This document shows, one piece after another, positions 1 through 9,147 of a DNA stretch of 64,000 nt. How positions within the stretch are numbered: the first letter of the stretch is position 1; every line of letters starts with the position of its first letter. The translations under genes were made by a program, and so were the position numbers. The stretch is from Streptomyces sp. NBC_01233 (GTDB lineage Bacteria; Actinomycetota; Actinomycetes; Streptomycetales; Streptomycetaceae): the NCBI RefSeq assembly GCF_035989305.1, contig NZ_CP108514.1:10086501-10150500 (forward strand), written 5' to 3'. The notes below the pieces were generated by a model. That model saw only the letters and a list, made by a program, of their open reading frames with translations. It was not told the DNA's origin and searched no databases.

Positions 1-15
1 TGCGGGAGAGGTCCC

Positions 16-1002
16 ATGACCATGCTGACGATCCGGAACAACGCTCCCGTCCTCCCGCTCCGGGGAGCGGCAGACCCCTGGACGCGCTGCAACGAGGCCC
101 CGGTACTGACCACCACGGTGCCCAGGGAGTACGTCCACCGCAGCTCACTCGCCGAGGTCTTCCTCACCGGCTGCGACCGCACCGGCGACGACACCTTCTC
201 CCTCACCGGGCAGTGGCCCCGCGCCCACACCTTCTTCACCAGCGCCGACGGCGGCGGCCACGACCCGGTACAAGCCGGCGAGACCGTCAGACAGACGGGG
301 CTCTACCTCTGCCACGCCGTCTACGGAGTTCCCCTCGGCCACAACGTCCTCCTCTGGAGCCTGGACTTCACCTCCCGCCCCGAACAGATGCGCATAGGCC
401 GCGGCCCGAGCGAACTCGACATGACCGCCACGTGCACGGACTTCACCTGGAAGGGCAGCCGCTTCTCCGGCTTCCTCCAGGTCGACATCCACCGCAACGG
501 CGAACTCGCCGCCTCCGGCACCGCCCGCTTCACCTGCGTCGCCCCCGCCACCTACCGCCGGCTGCGCGGCGACCGCGGCCACGCCGGCTCAGCGCGTCCG
601 CTGCCGCGCCGTACGCCCGTGCCCGCCGCCTCCGCCGGCCGGCTGGCCCCCTTCGACGTGGTCCTCGCACCCGCCGACCGCCCCGGCCGCTGGCTGCTGA
701 ACCCCGACCTCGACCACCCGATCCTCTTCGAGCACGCGAACGACCACCACCCCGGCATGGTCCTGGTCGAGGCCGCCCGCCAAGCCGCCTGCGGGCTCCA
801 CCGCCCCGGCACGTTCACCCCCACCGGCCTGTCCACCGAGTTCCACCAGTACGCCGAACTGGACGCCCCCTGCCGGGTGGACGCCACCCTCGTCGCACCC
901 GGCCGCGTCGAGGTCACCGGCCACCAGATGGGCCGCACCGTGTTCACCTCGACGGTCACCGGCGCAGCCCAGGACCGGCCCGGCCCGCACCCTGTGCCGT
1001 GA
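16..1002 (+). CDS. AfsA/ScbA-family gamma-butyrolactone biosynthesis protein
   Basis: This 328-aa protein looks like an A-factor biosynthesis enzyme, the family that condenses a beta-ketoacyl donor with a glycerol-type C3 unit to build butyrolactone signals. Two hotdog-type AfsA repeats are visible, about residues 35-175 (with VHRSSLAEVFLTG and QAGETVRQTG) and 215-315 (with HPILFEHANDHHPGMVLVEA). The length fits the family. The start ATG has GGAGAGG upstream; a second ATG two codons later is possible. The two oxidoreductases next door could act on the same product, but no butyrolactone-receptor gene is in view; it may lie left of the window. Family call is firm, exact product unknown. Confidence 0.9.
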   Translation: MTMLTIRNNAPVLPLRGAADPWTRCNEAPVLTTTVPREYVHRSSLAEVFLTGCDRTGDDTFSLTGQWPRAHTFFTSADGGGHDPVQAGETVRQTGLYLCHAVYGVPLGHNVLLWSLDFTSRPEQMRIGRGPSELDMTATCTDFTWKGSRFSGFLQVDIHRNGELAASGTARFTCVAPATYRRLRGDRGHAGSARPLPRRTPVPAASAGRLAPFDVVLAPADRPGRWLLNPDLDHPILFEHANDHHPGMVLVEAARQAACGLHRPGTFTPTGLSTEFHQYAELDAPCRVDATLVAPGRVEVTGHQMGRTVFTSTVTGAAQDRPGPHPVP

Positions 1003-1057
1003 GACCCGCACCCTGTGCGGTGACACCCGCACCCACCGCCCACCGACCCCCTCCGGG

Positions 1058-2002
1058 TCAGCGGCGACGCATCCGCTCCTCGCCGCGGTACCAGCCGGCG
1101 TACTGACCGAACGCCTGCGAGAACCGCGCCCCCGGGGACGCCGCCAGCTGCCCCCACAACCGCCCGCTGTCGTACCAGTGGTCCACCGCGAACAGCGACA
1201 CCTGCCGCCGCACCACCGGATCCGGACCCTCCGGGCCCCCCAGCAACTCCAGGGCCCCGGACAGGTCCACCTCCCCCCGCGGCAGCGGCAGCCCCAGCTC
1301 CCGCGCCACCGTCCCCACGAGCTCCCGCGCGGTCACCGGCTCGGGATGACCCGCATGCAGCACACCCCTGACGCCCTCCTCCCGTACGGCCAACTCCGCG
1401 ATCGCACCCGCCAGCGCGTCCACCGACACCACGGACATCCGGGCCCGCCCGCCGTCCACCCAGTACGGCAACCGCGCGAGCAGCCGCACCAGCGACGGCA
1501 CCACCCAGCGGTCCCCCCGCCCGTACACCAGATGGGGCCGCACCACCGCCCCGCCCGCCGCCAGCACCATCCGCTCACCGACGAGCCGGGTCACACTGGT
1601 CACCGACTCCGGCTCCTCGGCGAGCTCCCCTTCCACCGCACCCCGGTGCGCCCCGTCCCGGTACACGGCAGCCGTCCCCAACTGCACGATCCGCCGCACC
1701 CCGGCCCGCTCCGCCTCGGCCAGCAGCGCCCGCGTCCCTTCCGCGTTGACGGCCCGGCACTCCTGTTCCGTGCCCCCGATCCGCGCCGCGAGATGCAGCA
1801 CGGTGGCGACACCGTCACACAGCCCGCGCAGCGACCCGGAGCGCACGAGATCCCCCCGTACGCCTTCCACGCCCACTCCTGACGGCACATCGGCCCGGTG
1901 CGCCAACACCCGTACGGGCACGCCCTCCTGCACCAGACGCTCCACCACCGCGGAACCCACAAATCCGGTGGCGCCGGTCACCAGCACGACTCTTGCGGTC
2001 AT
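1058..2002 (-). CDS. NAD-dependent epimerase/dehydratase family protein
   Basis: A 314-aa extended short-chain dehydrogenase. It begins with the nucleotide-binding motif VTGATGFVGSAVVERL and carries family-like segments such as LHLAARIGG and VVRPHLVYGRGDRWVVPSLVRLL. The usual YxxxK is not clear; the segment after QLGTAAVYRDG may substitute, so activity is uncertain. I chose the ATG at 2002 because GGAGG sits five bases before it; an upstream ATG at 2014 is also in frame. It converges on the AfsA homologue and diverges from the SDR at 2037 with only 34 bp between starts. A role in butyrolactone maturation is inference. Confidence 0.85.
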   Translation of the reverse strand: MTARVVLVTGATGFVGSAVVERLVQEGVPVRVLAHRADVPSGVGVEGVRGDLVRSGSLRGLCDGVATVLHLAARIGGTEQECRAVNAEGTRALLAEAERAGVRRIVQLGTAAVYRDGAHRGAVEGELAEEPESVTSVTRLVGERMVLAAGGAVVRPHLVYGRGDRWVVPSLVRLLARLPYWVDGGRARMSVVSVDALAGAIAELAVREEGVRGVLHAGHPEPVTARELVGTVARELGLPLPRGEVDLSGALELLGGPEGPDPVVRRQVSLFAVDHWYDSGRLWGQLAASPGARFSQAFGQYAGWYRGEERMRRR

Positions 2003-2036
2003 CACGCCCTCCATCCCCTCGTGTTACGGTCGCGCG

Positions 2037-2813
2037 ATGACCCGGGAGACCAGCAACTCTTTGATGGCGGGCAAATCGGCGCTGATCACGGGCGCGAGCG
2101 CGGGCATCGGCGCGGCCGCCGCACGCGTATTCTGCCGCGAAGGCGCCTCGGTGACCCTGGTGGCCCGCCGCGAACCCCAACTCGCCGCGCTCACACGGGA
2201 ATTGTGTGCCGCCGGCCACCAGGCCCAGTACGTGGTCGCCGACGTCTCCCGCACCGAGGACGTGGCCCGCGCCGTCGCGGCGGCCGTGGCCGCGTACGGC
2301 CGCCTCGACGCGGCCTTCAACAACGCCGGCATCGGCGCGACCCCCCAGCCGATGCACCTGCTGGACGAGGACGCGTACGACACCGTGATGGACACCAACG
2401 TCCGCGGCGTCTGGAACTGCATGCGCCACGAGATCCGCGCCATGCTCGCGGGCGGCGGCGGCTCGATCGTGAACAACAGCAGCACCGCCGGCCTGGTCGC
2501 CACCCCGGTGACGGCGACCTACATCGCGTCGAAACACGCGGTCCTGGGCCTCACCAAGGCCGCCGCGTGCGAATACGCCGCCCAGGGAATCCGCGTCAAC
2601 GCCATCGCCCCCGGCTCCACCCGCAGCGAGATGATCGACGACTGGCTCCGGCAGAACCCCGCGATGGAAGAGGTCCTCCTCCAGTCGGCCCCCCTCCCGC
2701 GCATGGCGAGCCCCGCGGAAATCGCAGAGGCGGCCGCCTGGCTCTGCAGCGACCGCGCGTCCTTCGTCCTGGGCACCACCTTGTCGGTCGACGGCGGCTG
2801 GACAACGCGCTAG
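2037..2813 (+). CDS. SDR family oxidoreductase (classical short-chain dehydrogenase)
   Basis: A 258-aa classical SDR. It has the TGASAGIG cofactor loop near residue 18, NNAG after strand 4, the catalytic Ser region (IVNNSSTAG), the YIASK active-site motif and the C-terminal SVDGGW signature, so it should be an active NAD(P)-dependent reductase or dehydrogenase. The frame stays open upstream into the antisense of the neighbouring gene; ATG 2037 is the first start outside that gene, and ATG 2064 is an alternative that removes a short N-terminal tail. No good ribosome binding site precedes 2037, so a leaderless transcript is possible. It sits beside the AfsA homologue, as keto-reductases for butyrolactone precursors often do; substrate is not deducible. 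Confidence 0.9.
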   Translation: MTRETSNSLMAGKSALITGASAGIGAAAARVFCREGASVTLVARREPQLAALTRELCAAGHQAQYVVADVSRTEDVARAVAAAVAAYGRLDAAFNNAGIGATPQPMHLLDEDAYDTVMDTNVRGVWNCMRHEIRAMLAGGGGSIVNNSSTAGLVATPVTATYIASKHAVLGLTKAAACEYAAQGIRVNAIAPGSTRSEMIDDWLRQNPAMEEVLLQSAPLPRMASPAEIAEAAAWLCSDRASFVLGTTLSVDGGWTTR

Positions 2814-3029
2814 CGGCCGGGACGCGGGGGAGAGGGCGGCCTCGGCGACCTCGGCCAGAGCCCGCACCCGTACACGACGCCGGGACGATGCCCGGATCTT
2901 TGTAGCTTCAGCCAGTACGACCGCCTGCCGCGACCCGTAGAGACTGCCAGCCAGAAGCCGCGGCCCGCCCCGCAGTCGGGAGGCGGGGACCGCGGCCAAG
3001 GGGCATGCCGAAACGGGGAGTACACCACC

Positions 3030-3773
3030 ATGAGCGCACAGCAGCAGTACGACGAGATCGGTGAGGCATACGAGGGGTTCAAGGCCCTGCCGCTGGAGCA
3101 GTACGTGGTGGTACCCAGCTTCCTGGCCCTGGCCGGGGACGTACGCGGCAAGTCCGTCCTCGACCTCGCCTGCGGCACCGGCTTCTACAGCAGGGAGTTC
3201 AAGCGGCGCGGCGCCGCCGGGGTCCTCGGCATCGACGTCTCCGGTGAAATGGTCTCCGTGGCACAGCAGTTGGAAGAGCACGACCCGCTGGGTGTGCGCT
3301 ACGAGGTCGCTGACGTGACCGAACTACGGCCCCTTGCGCAGCGCTTCGACGTAGGCCTTGCGGTCCAACTGCTCAACTACGCAACGGACATCGCCACCAC
3401 GGAGCGGATGTGCCGCAACGCGCACCGGAGCCTGAAGCCCGGCGGCGAGTTCTTCCTGCTCAACCAGTCGCCCGACTTCCGCTTCGGCGGGCCGACCCCC
3501 GAGAAGTACGGGTTCCTCTCCGTGCTGACCGGCGAGGAGGCCGAGACCGGGCCGCAAGTGCGGACCACGGCGCTGCTCGACCAGCCGGTCTCCTTCGTCG
3601 CCAACCGCCCGCGCCGCGAGGTCTACGAGAAGAGCCTGCACGCGGCCGGATTCAGCGAGCTGACCTGGGTCCCGCTGACGGTGACGGAGGCCGGCGTGCG
3701 CGAGTTCGGTGCGGACCACTGGGCGGACTTCCACGCCAACCCCCCGCTGGAGATGCTGCGCTGCCGCGCCTGA
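3030..3773 (+). CDS. class I SAM-dependent methyltransferase
   Basis: A 247-aa methyltransferase with the SAM-binding motif VLDLACGTGFYSREF at residues 43-57 and the later glycine-rich loop and GGEFFLLN strand of the Rossmann fold. The fold is complete. ATG 3030 is preceded by GGGGAG. About 215 bp separate it from the SDR, so it probably has its own promoter. Methyltransferases of this type modify small molecules; the acceptor cannot be read from sequence. It could contribute to a metabolite made by the neighbouring AfsA-type cluster, but nothing proves this. Confidence 0.88.
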   Translation: MSAQQQYDEIGEAYEGFKALPLEQYVVVPSFLALAGDVRGKSVLDLACGTGFYSREFKRRGAAGVLGIDVSGEMVSVAQQLEEHDPLGVRYEVADVTELRPLAQRFDVGLAVQLLNYATDIATTERMCRNAHRSLKPGGEFFLLNQSPDFRFGGPTPEKYGFLSVLTGEEAETGPQVRTTALLDQPVSFVANRPRREVYEKSLHAAGFSELTWVPLTVTEAGVREFGADHWADFHANPPLEMLRCRA

Positions 3774-3802
3774 CACCCCACACCCCGCACCCGTGACCCG
3801 CC

Positions 3803-4696
3803 TCAGCCCGGCAGGCCGCCCTCGAGCAGCGCCAGCTCCTGCGCGCTCAGCGTGAGCTCCGCGGCCTTGGCCGAGTCGGTGATGGAGAGCGGGCGACTGG
3901 CGCCCGGTACCGGGATCACGGCCGGGGAGCGGGCGAGCAGCCAGGCCAGGGCGACCTGCTGCGGGCTGACCCCGCGCCCGGCCGCGACACGGTGGAAGGC
4001 GGTGGCGACGGAGGCGGGGCCGGCGGGGCCCAAGGGGCCGTCCAGCGAGCTGCGGGAGATGCCACCCAGTGGGCTCCAGGGCAGGAACGCCAGACCCAGC
4101 CGGGTGCTCAGCCGCAGCTCGGGCTCACTGTCGCGGACGGCGGGCGAGTACCGGTTCTGTACGCAGGCGAGTCCGCCGCCGAGGATCTGATGCGCCTGGC
4201 GGATCTGGGCGGTGGTGACGTTGGAGATACCCGCGGCGCGGATCGTGCCGGCGTCGAGCAGCTCGCGCAGCGCGCCGACGGACTCCGCCCAGGGCACGGC
4301 CGGGTCCGGCTTGTGCAGCTGGTACAGGCCGATCGCGTCGACACCCAGACGCGTGGCGGAGGCCTCGGCGGCCCGCTTCAGGTGGGCGGGGGCGGCGGTG
4401 ACGGTCCAGCTGCCGTCGCCGGGGCGGCCCCGGCCGCCCTTGGTGGCCACCAGCACACCGGAGGTGTCGCCGCCGTAGCGGGCCAAAGCGCGGGCGATCA
4501 GCAGCTCGTTGTGGCCCGCCTCACCGGCGTGCCAGTGGTAGCTGTCGGCGGTGTCGATGAGCGTGACGCCGGCGTCGAGGGCGGCGTGGACCGTGGCGAT
4601 GGCCCGCCTCTCGTCCGGGCGGTTCTCGATCGACAGCGGCATGGCACCCAGGCCGATGGCGCCGACGGCAGTGTGGGCGATGGTGCGGTACTGCAT
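3803..4696 (-). CDS. aldo/keto reductase
   Basis: A 297-aa aldo/keto reductase of the TIM-barrel family. The catalytic tetrad is recognisable: Asp and Tyr in LIDTADSYHW, Lys in VLVATKGGRG and His in LYQLHKPDP. The C-terminal LLARSPAVIPVPGASRP segment is the NADPH-binding region. The protein begins MQYRTIAHTAVGAIGLG; the frame is open further upstream but those residues are antisense-like and lie in the preceding gene. It is 13 bp downstream of the NAD-epimerase-like gene and should be in the same operon, controlled by the divergent LysR regulator. Confidence 0.9.
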   Translation of the reverse strand: MQYRTIAHTAVGAIGLGAMPLSIENRPDERRAIATVHAALDAGVTLIDTADSYHWHAGEAGHNELLIARALARYGGDTSGVLVATKGGRGRPGDGSWTVTAAPAHLKRAAEASATRLGVDAIGLYQLHKPDPAVPWAESVGALRELLDAGTIRAAGISNVTTAQIRQAHQILGGGLACVQNRYSPAVRDSEPELRLSTRLGLAFLPWSPLGGISRSSLDGPLGPAGPASVATAFHRVAAGRGVSPQQVALAWLLARSPAVIPVPGASRPLSITDSAKAAELTLSAQELALLEGGLPG

Positions 4697-4709
4697 GGCA
4701 GCTCGATCC

Positions 4710-5648
4710 TCAGAAGGTGGGTGACGGCTCCGCGGCGAGGGCTTCGGCGACGGCGCCGGGCAGCCAGTCGATGGTGCGGGAGAAGGGAAACCCCAGCCCC
4801 TTCGCGCGCGCATTGCTCATGGCGTAGTGACGGTCGAAGGAGAACGCCGAAGCCTCCCCGCCCGCAGCGACGCTCCGGTAGACCGGCTCCCGGCCCGCCT
4901 GCACGGCGACGATCGCGGCGAAACCGTACACATCGAGCGGGCCGTCGGAACACGCGTTGACCGCACCGGTGAAGCCGGCCGTGGCCGCCCACAGCAGCAG
5001 CTCCGCCAACTCCTCGTAGTGGATGAAGACCGTGGGCAGCGCCCTCGCGTGCACGGCGATCTCCTCACCCCCGGCGATGCGCCCCGCATAGTGCGCCAGC
5101 CGGCCGGTGAACTCCTGCGCGCCGCCGCCGAGCACGTGGGCGCTGCGCACACTGGCGAACCCGAAGCCGCCGGCGCGGGCGAACACGGCCTCCGCCTGGC
5201 GCTTGCCCTCGGCGTAGTGCGCCTCCAGGTACGCGCCGTCGTGCCAGGGAAGGTCCATGGCCACCGGCCAGGCGGCCGGGTCCACGCTCTCCTCCGGCAC
5301 CGGCGTGCCCGCAGGCACGGCCGGCAGCGCGGCGGTCGCGGGGTCGTAGACCTCGATCGTGGAGGTCATGACGTAGCGCCGGGTACGGCCGGCGAAGACA
5401 CGGGCGGCGACGGCGGCCTGCACCGGGGTGTAGCAGACCTGGTCCACCACCACGTCGAAGGTGCGGGAGCCGACCGCGGCTGTCAGGGCGGCCTCGTCGT
5501 TCCGGTCCGCGACGAGGTGCTCCACGCCTGCGGGCGGCGACGCGGAGCCGCGGTTGATCACCGTGACCCGGTGCCCCGCACCCTGCAGGCGCTGCACCAG
5601 GAGCCTTCCGAAGTACCGGCTTCCGCCGATGACGCAGATCCTTTGCAT
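4710..5648 (-). CDS. NAD-dependent epimerase/NmrA-like oxidoreductase
   Basis: A 312-aa NAD(P)-binding protein beginning MQRICVIGGSRYFGRLLVQRL, the cofactor motif of atypical extended SDRs. A later region (VVDQVCYTPVQAAVAARVF) matches this class, which includes isoflavone-reductase-like and mRNA-binding epimerase homologues. ATG 5648 has GATGGGGG upstream and starts directly at the first beta strand; an in-frame ATG at 5675 would add nine poorly conserved residues. It is the first gene of a two-gene operon with the aldo/keto reductase and is divergent from the LysR gene, 70 bp away, the usual arrangement for LysR-controlled catabolic or detoxification genes. Confidence 0.85.
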   Translation of the reverse strand: MQRICVIGGSRYFGRLLVQRLQGAGHRVTVINRGSASPPAGVEHLVADRNDEAALTAAVGSRTFDVVVDQVCYTPVQAAVAARVFAGRTRRYVMTSTIEVYDPATAALPAVPAGTPVPEESVDPAAWPVAMDLPWHDGAYLEAHYAEGKRQAEAVFARAGGFGFASVRSAHVLGGGAQEFTGRLAHYAGRIAGGEEIAVHARALPTVFIHYEELAELLLWAATAGFTGAVNACSDGPLDVYGFAAIVAVQAGREPVYRSVAAGGEASAFSFDRHYAMSNARAKGLGFPFSRTIDWLPGAVAEALAAEPSPTF

Positions 5649-5718
5649 ACCCCCATCCTGGAGACCTATCGTCATCAGCAGAAGTCCTGACCTACTGGGT
5701 ACGCATTAAGGAAAACTG

Positions 5719-6630
5719 TTGATCGATGTGCAACGGCTGCGCGTCCTGCGGGCGGTGGCGGAGCACGGCAGCTTCAACCGGGCGGCCACGGCCCTGCGCC
5801 TCACCCCCTCGGCCGTCTCCCAGCACATGGCCGCCCTGGAGCGCAGCCTCGGCACCCGGGTCGTCGCCCGCAGCACCCGCGGCGTCACCCTCACCAGGGC
5901 CGGCCAGATCATGGTCGGCGCCGCCGAATCCGTCGCCGCGGAGCTCGAACACGCACAACAGCAGGTCGCCCGGCTCGGCACCGGCCGTACCCGACTCACC
6001 GTCGCCACCTTCACCAGCGGCGGCAGACTCCTGCTGCCCCCCGCTCTCACCCGGCTCACGGCAACCCATCCCGACACCGTGCTCCACATCAGGGAGGGCG
6101 AACCCGAGGACACCCTGCCGCTCGTCCGCCAGGGCGCCGTGGACCTCGCCCTCGCCTACCACTTCGACGCCCCGCTACCCCTCGGGCCGGGCGCCGGCTC
6201 CAGCCTGCAGTGGACGCCGCTCCTGGAAGACCCCCTGCACGTCGTCCTGCCTCAAGGGCACCGACTCGCCGGCCGCGACGCCCTCGACCTCGCCGAACTG
6301 GCAGCCGAACCCTGGGTGCTCGGCTGCCTGAAGACCGAGGCGTACCTGCGCCGCTACGCCGAGCGCGCCGGCTTCGATCCGCACGTGCGCGGGACCACCA
6401 CCGACTACTTCTTCGCCCGCTCGCTCGTTGCCGCAGGGACGGGAATCTCCCTGATCCCCTCCATCGCGCTCGCCCCGCACATCCCGGGCCTGTGCACCGT
6501 CCCGGTCACGCCGCCGGCGCCGATCCGCTACATCGGCGTCGCCGCGCTCAGCCGTGGCGACCGCCCCCACCTCACGACGCTCATCGACGCCCTCCGCGAG
6601 CAGGCGATCCGGCAGCACACGGGGAGTTGA
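5719..6630 (+). CDS. LysR family transcriptional regulator
   Basis: A 303-aa LysR-type regulator. The N-terminal winged helix (residues 1-60) has the typical LRVLRAVAEHGSFNRAATAL and SAVSQHMAALERSLG helices, and residues 90-295 form the periplasmic-binding-like effector domain. The start is a TTG with AAGGAAA upstream; no ATG start is possible without losing helix 1. It is divergent from the epimerase/aldo-keto reductase operon and probably controls it from the 70-bp shared region. Effector unknown. Confidence 0.93.
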   Translation: MIDVQRLRVLRAVAEHGSFNRAATALRLTPSAVSQHMAALERSLGTRVVARSTRGVTLTRAGQIMVGAAESVAAELEHAQQQVARLGTGRTRLTVATFTSGGRLLLPPALTRLTATHPDTVLHIREGEPEDTLPLVRQGAVDLALAYHFDAPLPLGPGAGSSLQWTPLLEDPLHVVLPQGHRLAGRDALDLAELAAEPWVLGCLKTEAYLRRYAERAGFDPHVRGTTTDYFFARSLVAAGTGISLIPSIALAPHIPGLCTVPVTPPAPIRYIGVAALSRGDRPHLTTLIDALREQAIRQHTGS

Positions 6631-6697
6631 CCCCGCCACGGGGCCGGCCCGGCCCGCCGGCCCGTCGGCCGCACCGCGCCGCGGCCGCACCCCGTAC

Positions 6698-7480
6698 TCA
6701 GTCGAACAGGTGCTCCCGGTCGGCCAGTTCGCGGTCGATCAGCTCCTGGACGGCGGTACGCGTGGTCTCGCTCAGCCCCCGGGCGGCGTCCCGGCGGGCG
6801 GCCAGGCCGTCGGGACGGGCCGGCGCCGGGATCGGTTCCCCGATGATGATCGTCCAGTTGGACGGCAGCGGGAACGGCGTGGTGACCGGGAAGTACGGCA
6901 CGCCGAGCAGCCGGGCAAGAGTCGGCACCTCGCCGAGCTTGGGGCACGCCTCCTCCGCGCCGACGATCCCGACGGGCACCACCGGGGCACCCGAGCGGAT
7001 GGCGGCGACCGCGAAGCCGGGGCTGAAGGGCCGCAGCCGGTACCGCTCGGTGAACGGTTTCTCCAGACCCGCGATGCCCTCCGGGTACACCCCGACGAGC
7101 TGCCCCGCGTTGAGGTGCTCGACACCGGCCGTCGGACCGATCGGCAGCGCGCCGTTACGGCGCGCGTGCCGCCCCAGGATGGGAGTGCGGAAGACGAACG
7201 GAGCCGCGAGGAAGCGCACGCGCCGGTCCAGCGCCCTGCCCAGGACCTTGTCCAGGACGAACGCGTCGAGGCCCCAGGCCCCGGAGTGATTGACGGCGAT
7301 CACCGCCGGGCCCTGCGCGGGGATGTTCTCCAGGCCGAGCGCGACCACCCGGAAGTAGTCGTCGACGAGCCAGTCGAGGAGGCGGTCCCACGCCACACCG
7401 CCGGCTTCGCCGAGCAGCCTTCTGGCGGAGCCCAGTTCCGCCCCGGTCGCCCTGATCATCTCGACCACGCTGTCCCTCAC
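6698..7480 (-). CDS. 1-acyl-glycerol-3-phosphate acyltransferase-like (PlsC family)
   Basis: A 260-aa lysophospholipid acyltransferase family protein. The conserved blocks are AVIAVNHSGAWGLDAF (block I, although the Asp is seven rather than five residues after His), VRFLAAPFVF (block II), GVYPEGIAG (block III, the Glu-Gly pair that normally binds phosphate) and VPVGIVGAEE (block IV). It probably acylates a lipid acceptor at the membrane. It lies downstream of the P450-like gene in the same direction (169 bp gap), so a lipid-related operon 10629-6698 is plausible. Confidence 0.82.
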   Translation of the reverse strand: MRDSVVEMIRATGAELGSARRLLGEAGGVAWDRLLDWLVDDYFRVVALGLENIPAQGPAVIAVNHSGAWGLDAFVLDKVLGRALDRRVRFLAAPFVFRTPILGRHARRNGALPIGPTAGVEHLNAGQLVGVYPEGIAGLEKPFTERYRLRPFSPGFAVAAIRSGAPVVPVGIVGAEEACPKLGEVPTLARLLGVPYFPVTTPFPLPSNWTIIIGEPIPAPARPDGLAARRDAARGLSETTRTAVQELIDRELADREHLFD

Positions 7481-7648
7481 GCCCGGACCTCACTCTCACG
7501 TCGCACCTCGGGCCGACTCACTGCCGGCGAGACGGTGTTCCGCCCCTTCAACGGCCGTGAGCCCTGCTGATCACGGCTGACCGGGACGGAAACCGCCCCA
7601 TGTCCTCCGTTCGAGGGCCGGGGCGGGAGCGGCCCCCGTGTACGGCGC

Positions 7649-9082
7649 TCAGTCCGCCAGCCACCCCGCGGCACGCCGGACGTCGGAGGCCGCCCTCGAA
7701 CACCGGTCGGCGTGCGCGAGGAGGACCATGCGGAACCGTTCGCCCGCCTCGCTCCCGCTCCAGCCGGTGTCGGCGGCGCACGCGGAGAGGCTCTGGGCAT
7801 GCCGGTCCAGCCGGTCCGCGCCGACCCGCCCCCGCGCCCCGTACGCGCCGAGCGGCGCGGCCACGGCCACGGCGCGGGAATCGGCGGTGTCCGTCGGGCA
7901 GTCCACCGCGAACCGCGCATGGGGAACCACAGGGCGCACCGCGCCGGCGACTTGGCGGACGACCTCCCGGCCGACGCGCGCGGCGAACCCTGCGACGGCG
8001 CAGCCGGACGGGTTCCCGCACAGCGCCCACGCCGGATCCGTACGCTCGCCCTCCACGCGCCGCCCCAACAGCGCCGGGTCGTACAGGATTTCTTCCCCGG
8101 CTCCGATCGCCAGGCCCTGCGCGCGCAACGGTGCGCGTACCGGATACACCACGGCGGTCAGCGCAGGGTGCTGCTCCAGGGCCCGGCCCATGGCGCGGTC
8201 CGCGGCCCGGTCGGTCGCCTCCCCGGCCGACGGCGCCGTCCCCGTGGCATCGGCACGCGTTCCGGAGGCGTCCGCGTCCGCGGCGAGCAGGGCCAGGGCG
8301 TTCAGCGCCGGTACGCCGGTGGCCGCCGACACCATGGCCAGCGCGTGCGCGACGGCCTGGTGCGGCTCCGGCCCGCCCCGGCCGCCCGCGGCCAGCCGGC
8401 CGGCCAGGCAGCCGGGTTCGGGGTCGGCCAGGTACGGTGCCATCCGCCGTCGTACGACCGCCGCCCGCGCCCCGTACGCACGCCCGCCCGCCGCGTCCGC
8501 CGCCGCCGAGACCATCTCGCTCAGCAGGGTGTCCTCGGCGGCCTCGGAGCCCAGTACGACGTACCGGCTCAGCCGCAGCATGACGGCCTCCCAGCGGTCC
8601 CGGTCCAGGGTGCCGTCCTCCCGCCGGGCACCGGTCACCGCAGCGAGGTGCTCGGCCACCTGGGCGCTCAGCCCGCCGGCGCCGCCCTGCGCCGCCGCCT
8701 CCCGCGCGCCCGCCGGCACCACGTGCGGCGACAGCCCGTACCGGCGCCCGTCGGCCGCGAGACCGGACGGGGTACCCAGCGCCCCGGCGCCGTCGGCACG
8801 GGCCAGCAGGCTCTCGGCATCCGCCCGGGTCAGCGGTACGAGGAAGGCCCCGAAGGGTGTGCGCAGCCGCACCGGGCGCCCGTCCCGGCCGCTCCTCAGA
8901 TGTGCCATCAGCCGGCTCGTCAGCCCGTCGAGGGTCAGCGCGTCCAGACCGAGCGTGCGCGCGGGCAGGTCCGCCCACGGCATCCGCCGGGCCACCAGCG
9001 CGGTGCTGAACAGCAGGTTCTCCAGGGGCCAGGCCGTCTCGGGCCGCGCCGCCGCCGTGGCCGGGCCGTCGGCATGGGTCAT
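7649..9082 (-). CDS. hypothetical protein with degenerate cytochrome P450-like layout
   Basis: A 477-aa Ala-rich protein that I cannot assign firmly. Several stretches follow the order of a P450: an N-terminal PVRLRTPFGAFLVPLTRADA sheet, an I-helix-like ALAMVSAATGVPALNALALL, RALEQHPALTAVVYPVRAPL where the ExxR region would be, GLAIGAGEEILYDPALLGRR after it, and ALCGNPSGCAVAGFAARVG near the end, where the Cys could be the haem ligand. The ExxR pair and the Phe of the haem loop are not conserved, so it may be an inactive relative or unrelated. ATG 9082 has GGGAG upstream. It is 65 bp downstream of a lipase gene and before an acyltransferase gene. Confidence 0.4.
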   Translation of the reverse strand: MTHADGPATAAARPETAWPLENLLFSTALVARRMPWADLPARTLGLDALTLDGLTSRLMAHLRSGRDGRPVRLRTPFGAFLVPLTRADAESLLARADGAGALGTPSGLAADGRRYGLSPHVVPAGAREAAAQGGAGGLSAQVAEHLAAVTGARREDGTLDRDRWEAVMLRLSRYVVLGSEAAEDTLLSEMVSAAADAAGGRAYGARAAVVRRRMAPYLADPEPGCLAGRLAAGGRGGPEPHQAVAHALAMVSAATGVPALNALALLAADADASGTRADATGTAPSAGEATDRAADRAMGRALEQHPALTAVVYPVRAPLRAQGLAIGAGEEILYDPALLGRRVEGERTDPAWALCGNPSGCAVAGFAARVGREVVRQVAGAVRPVVPHARFAVDCPTDTADSRAVAVAAPLGAYGARGRVGADRLDRHAQSLSACAADTGWSGSEAGERFRMVLLAHADRCSRAASDVRRAAGWLAD

Positions 9083-9147
9083 CGGTCGCTCTCCCTCGTG
9101 GGTTACGTGGTCACGTGCTCGCTCGTCACGCGCTCGCCGGTCACTCG

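Noticed and set aside
1815..3281. 488-codon minus-strand frame
   Set aside because: Antisense to the SDR and methyltransferase, runs into the epimerase start; no domain.
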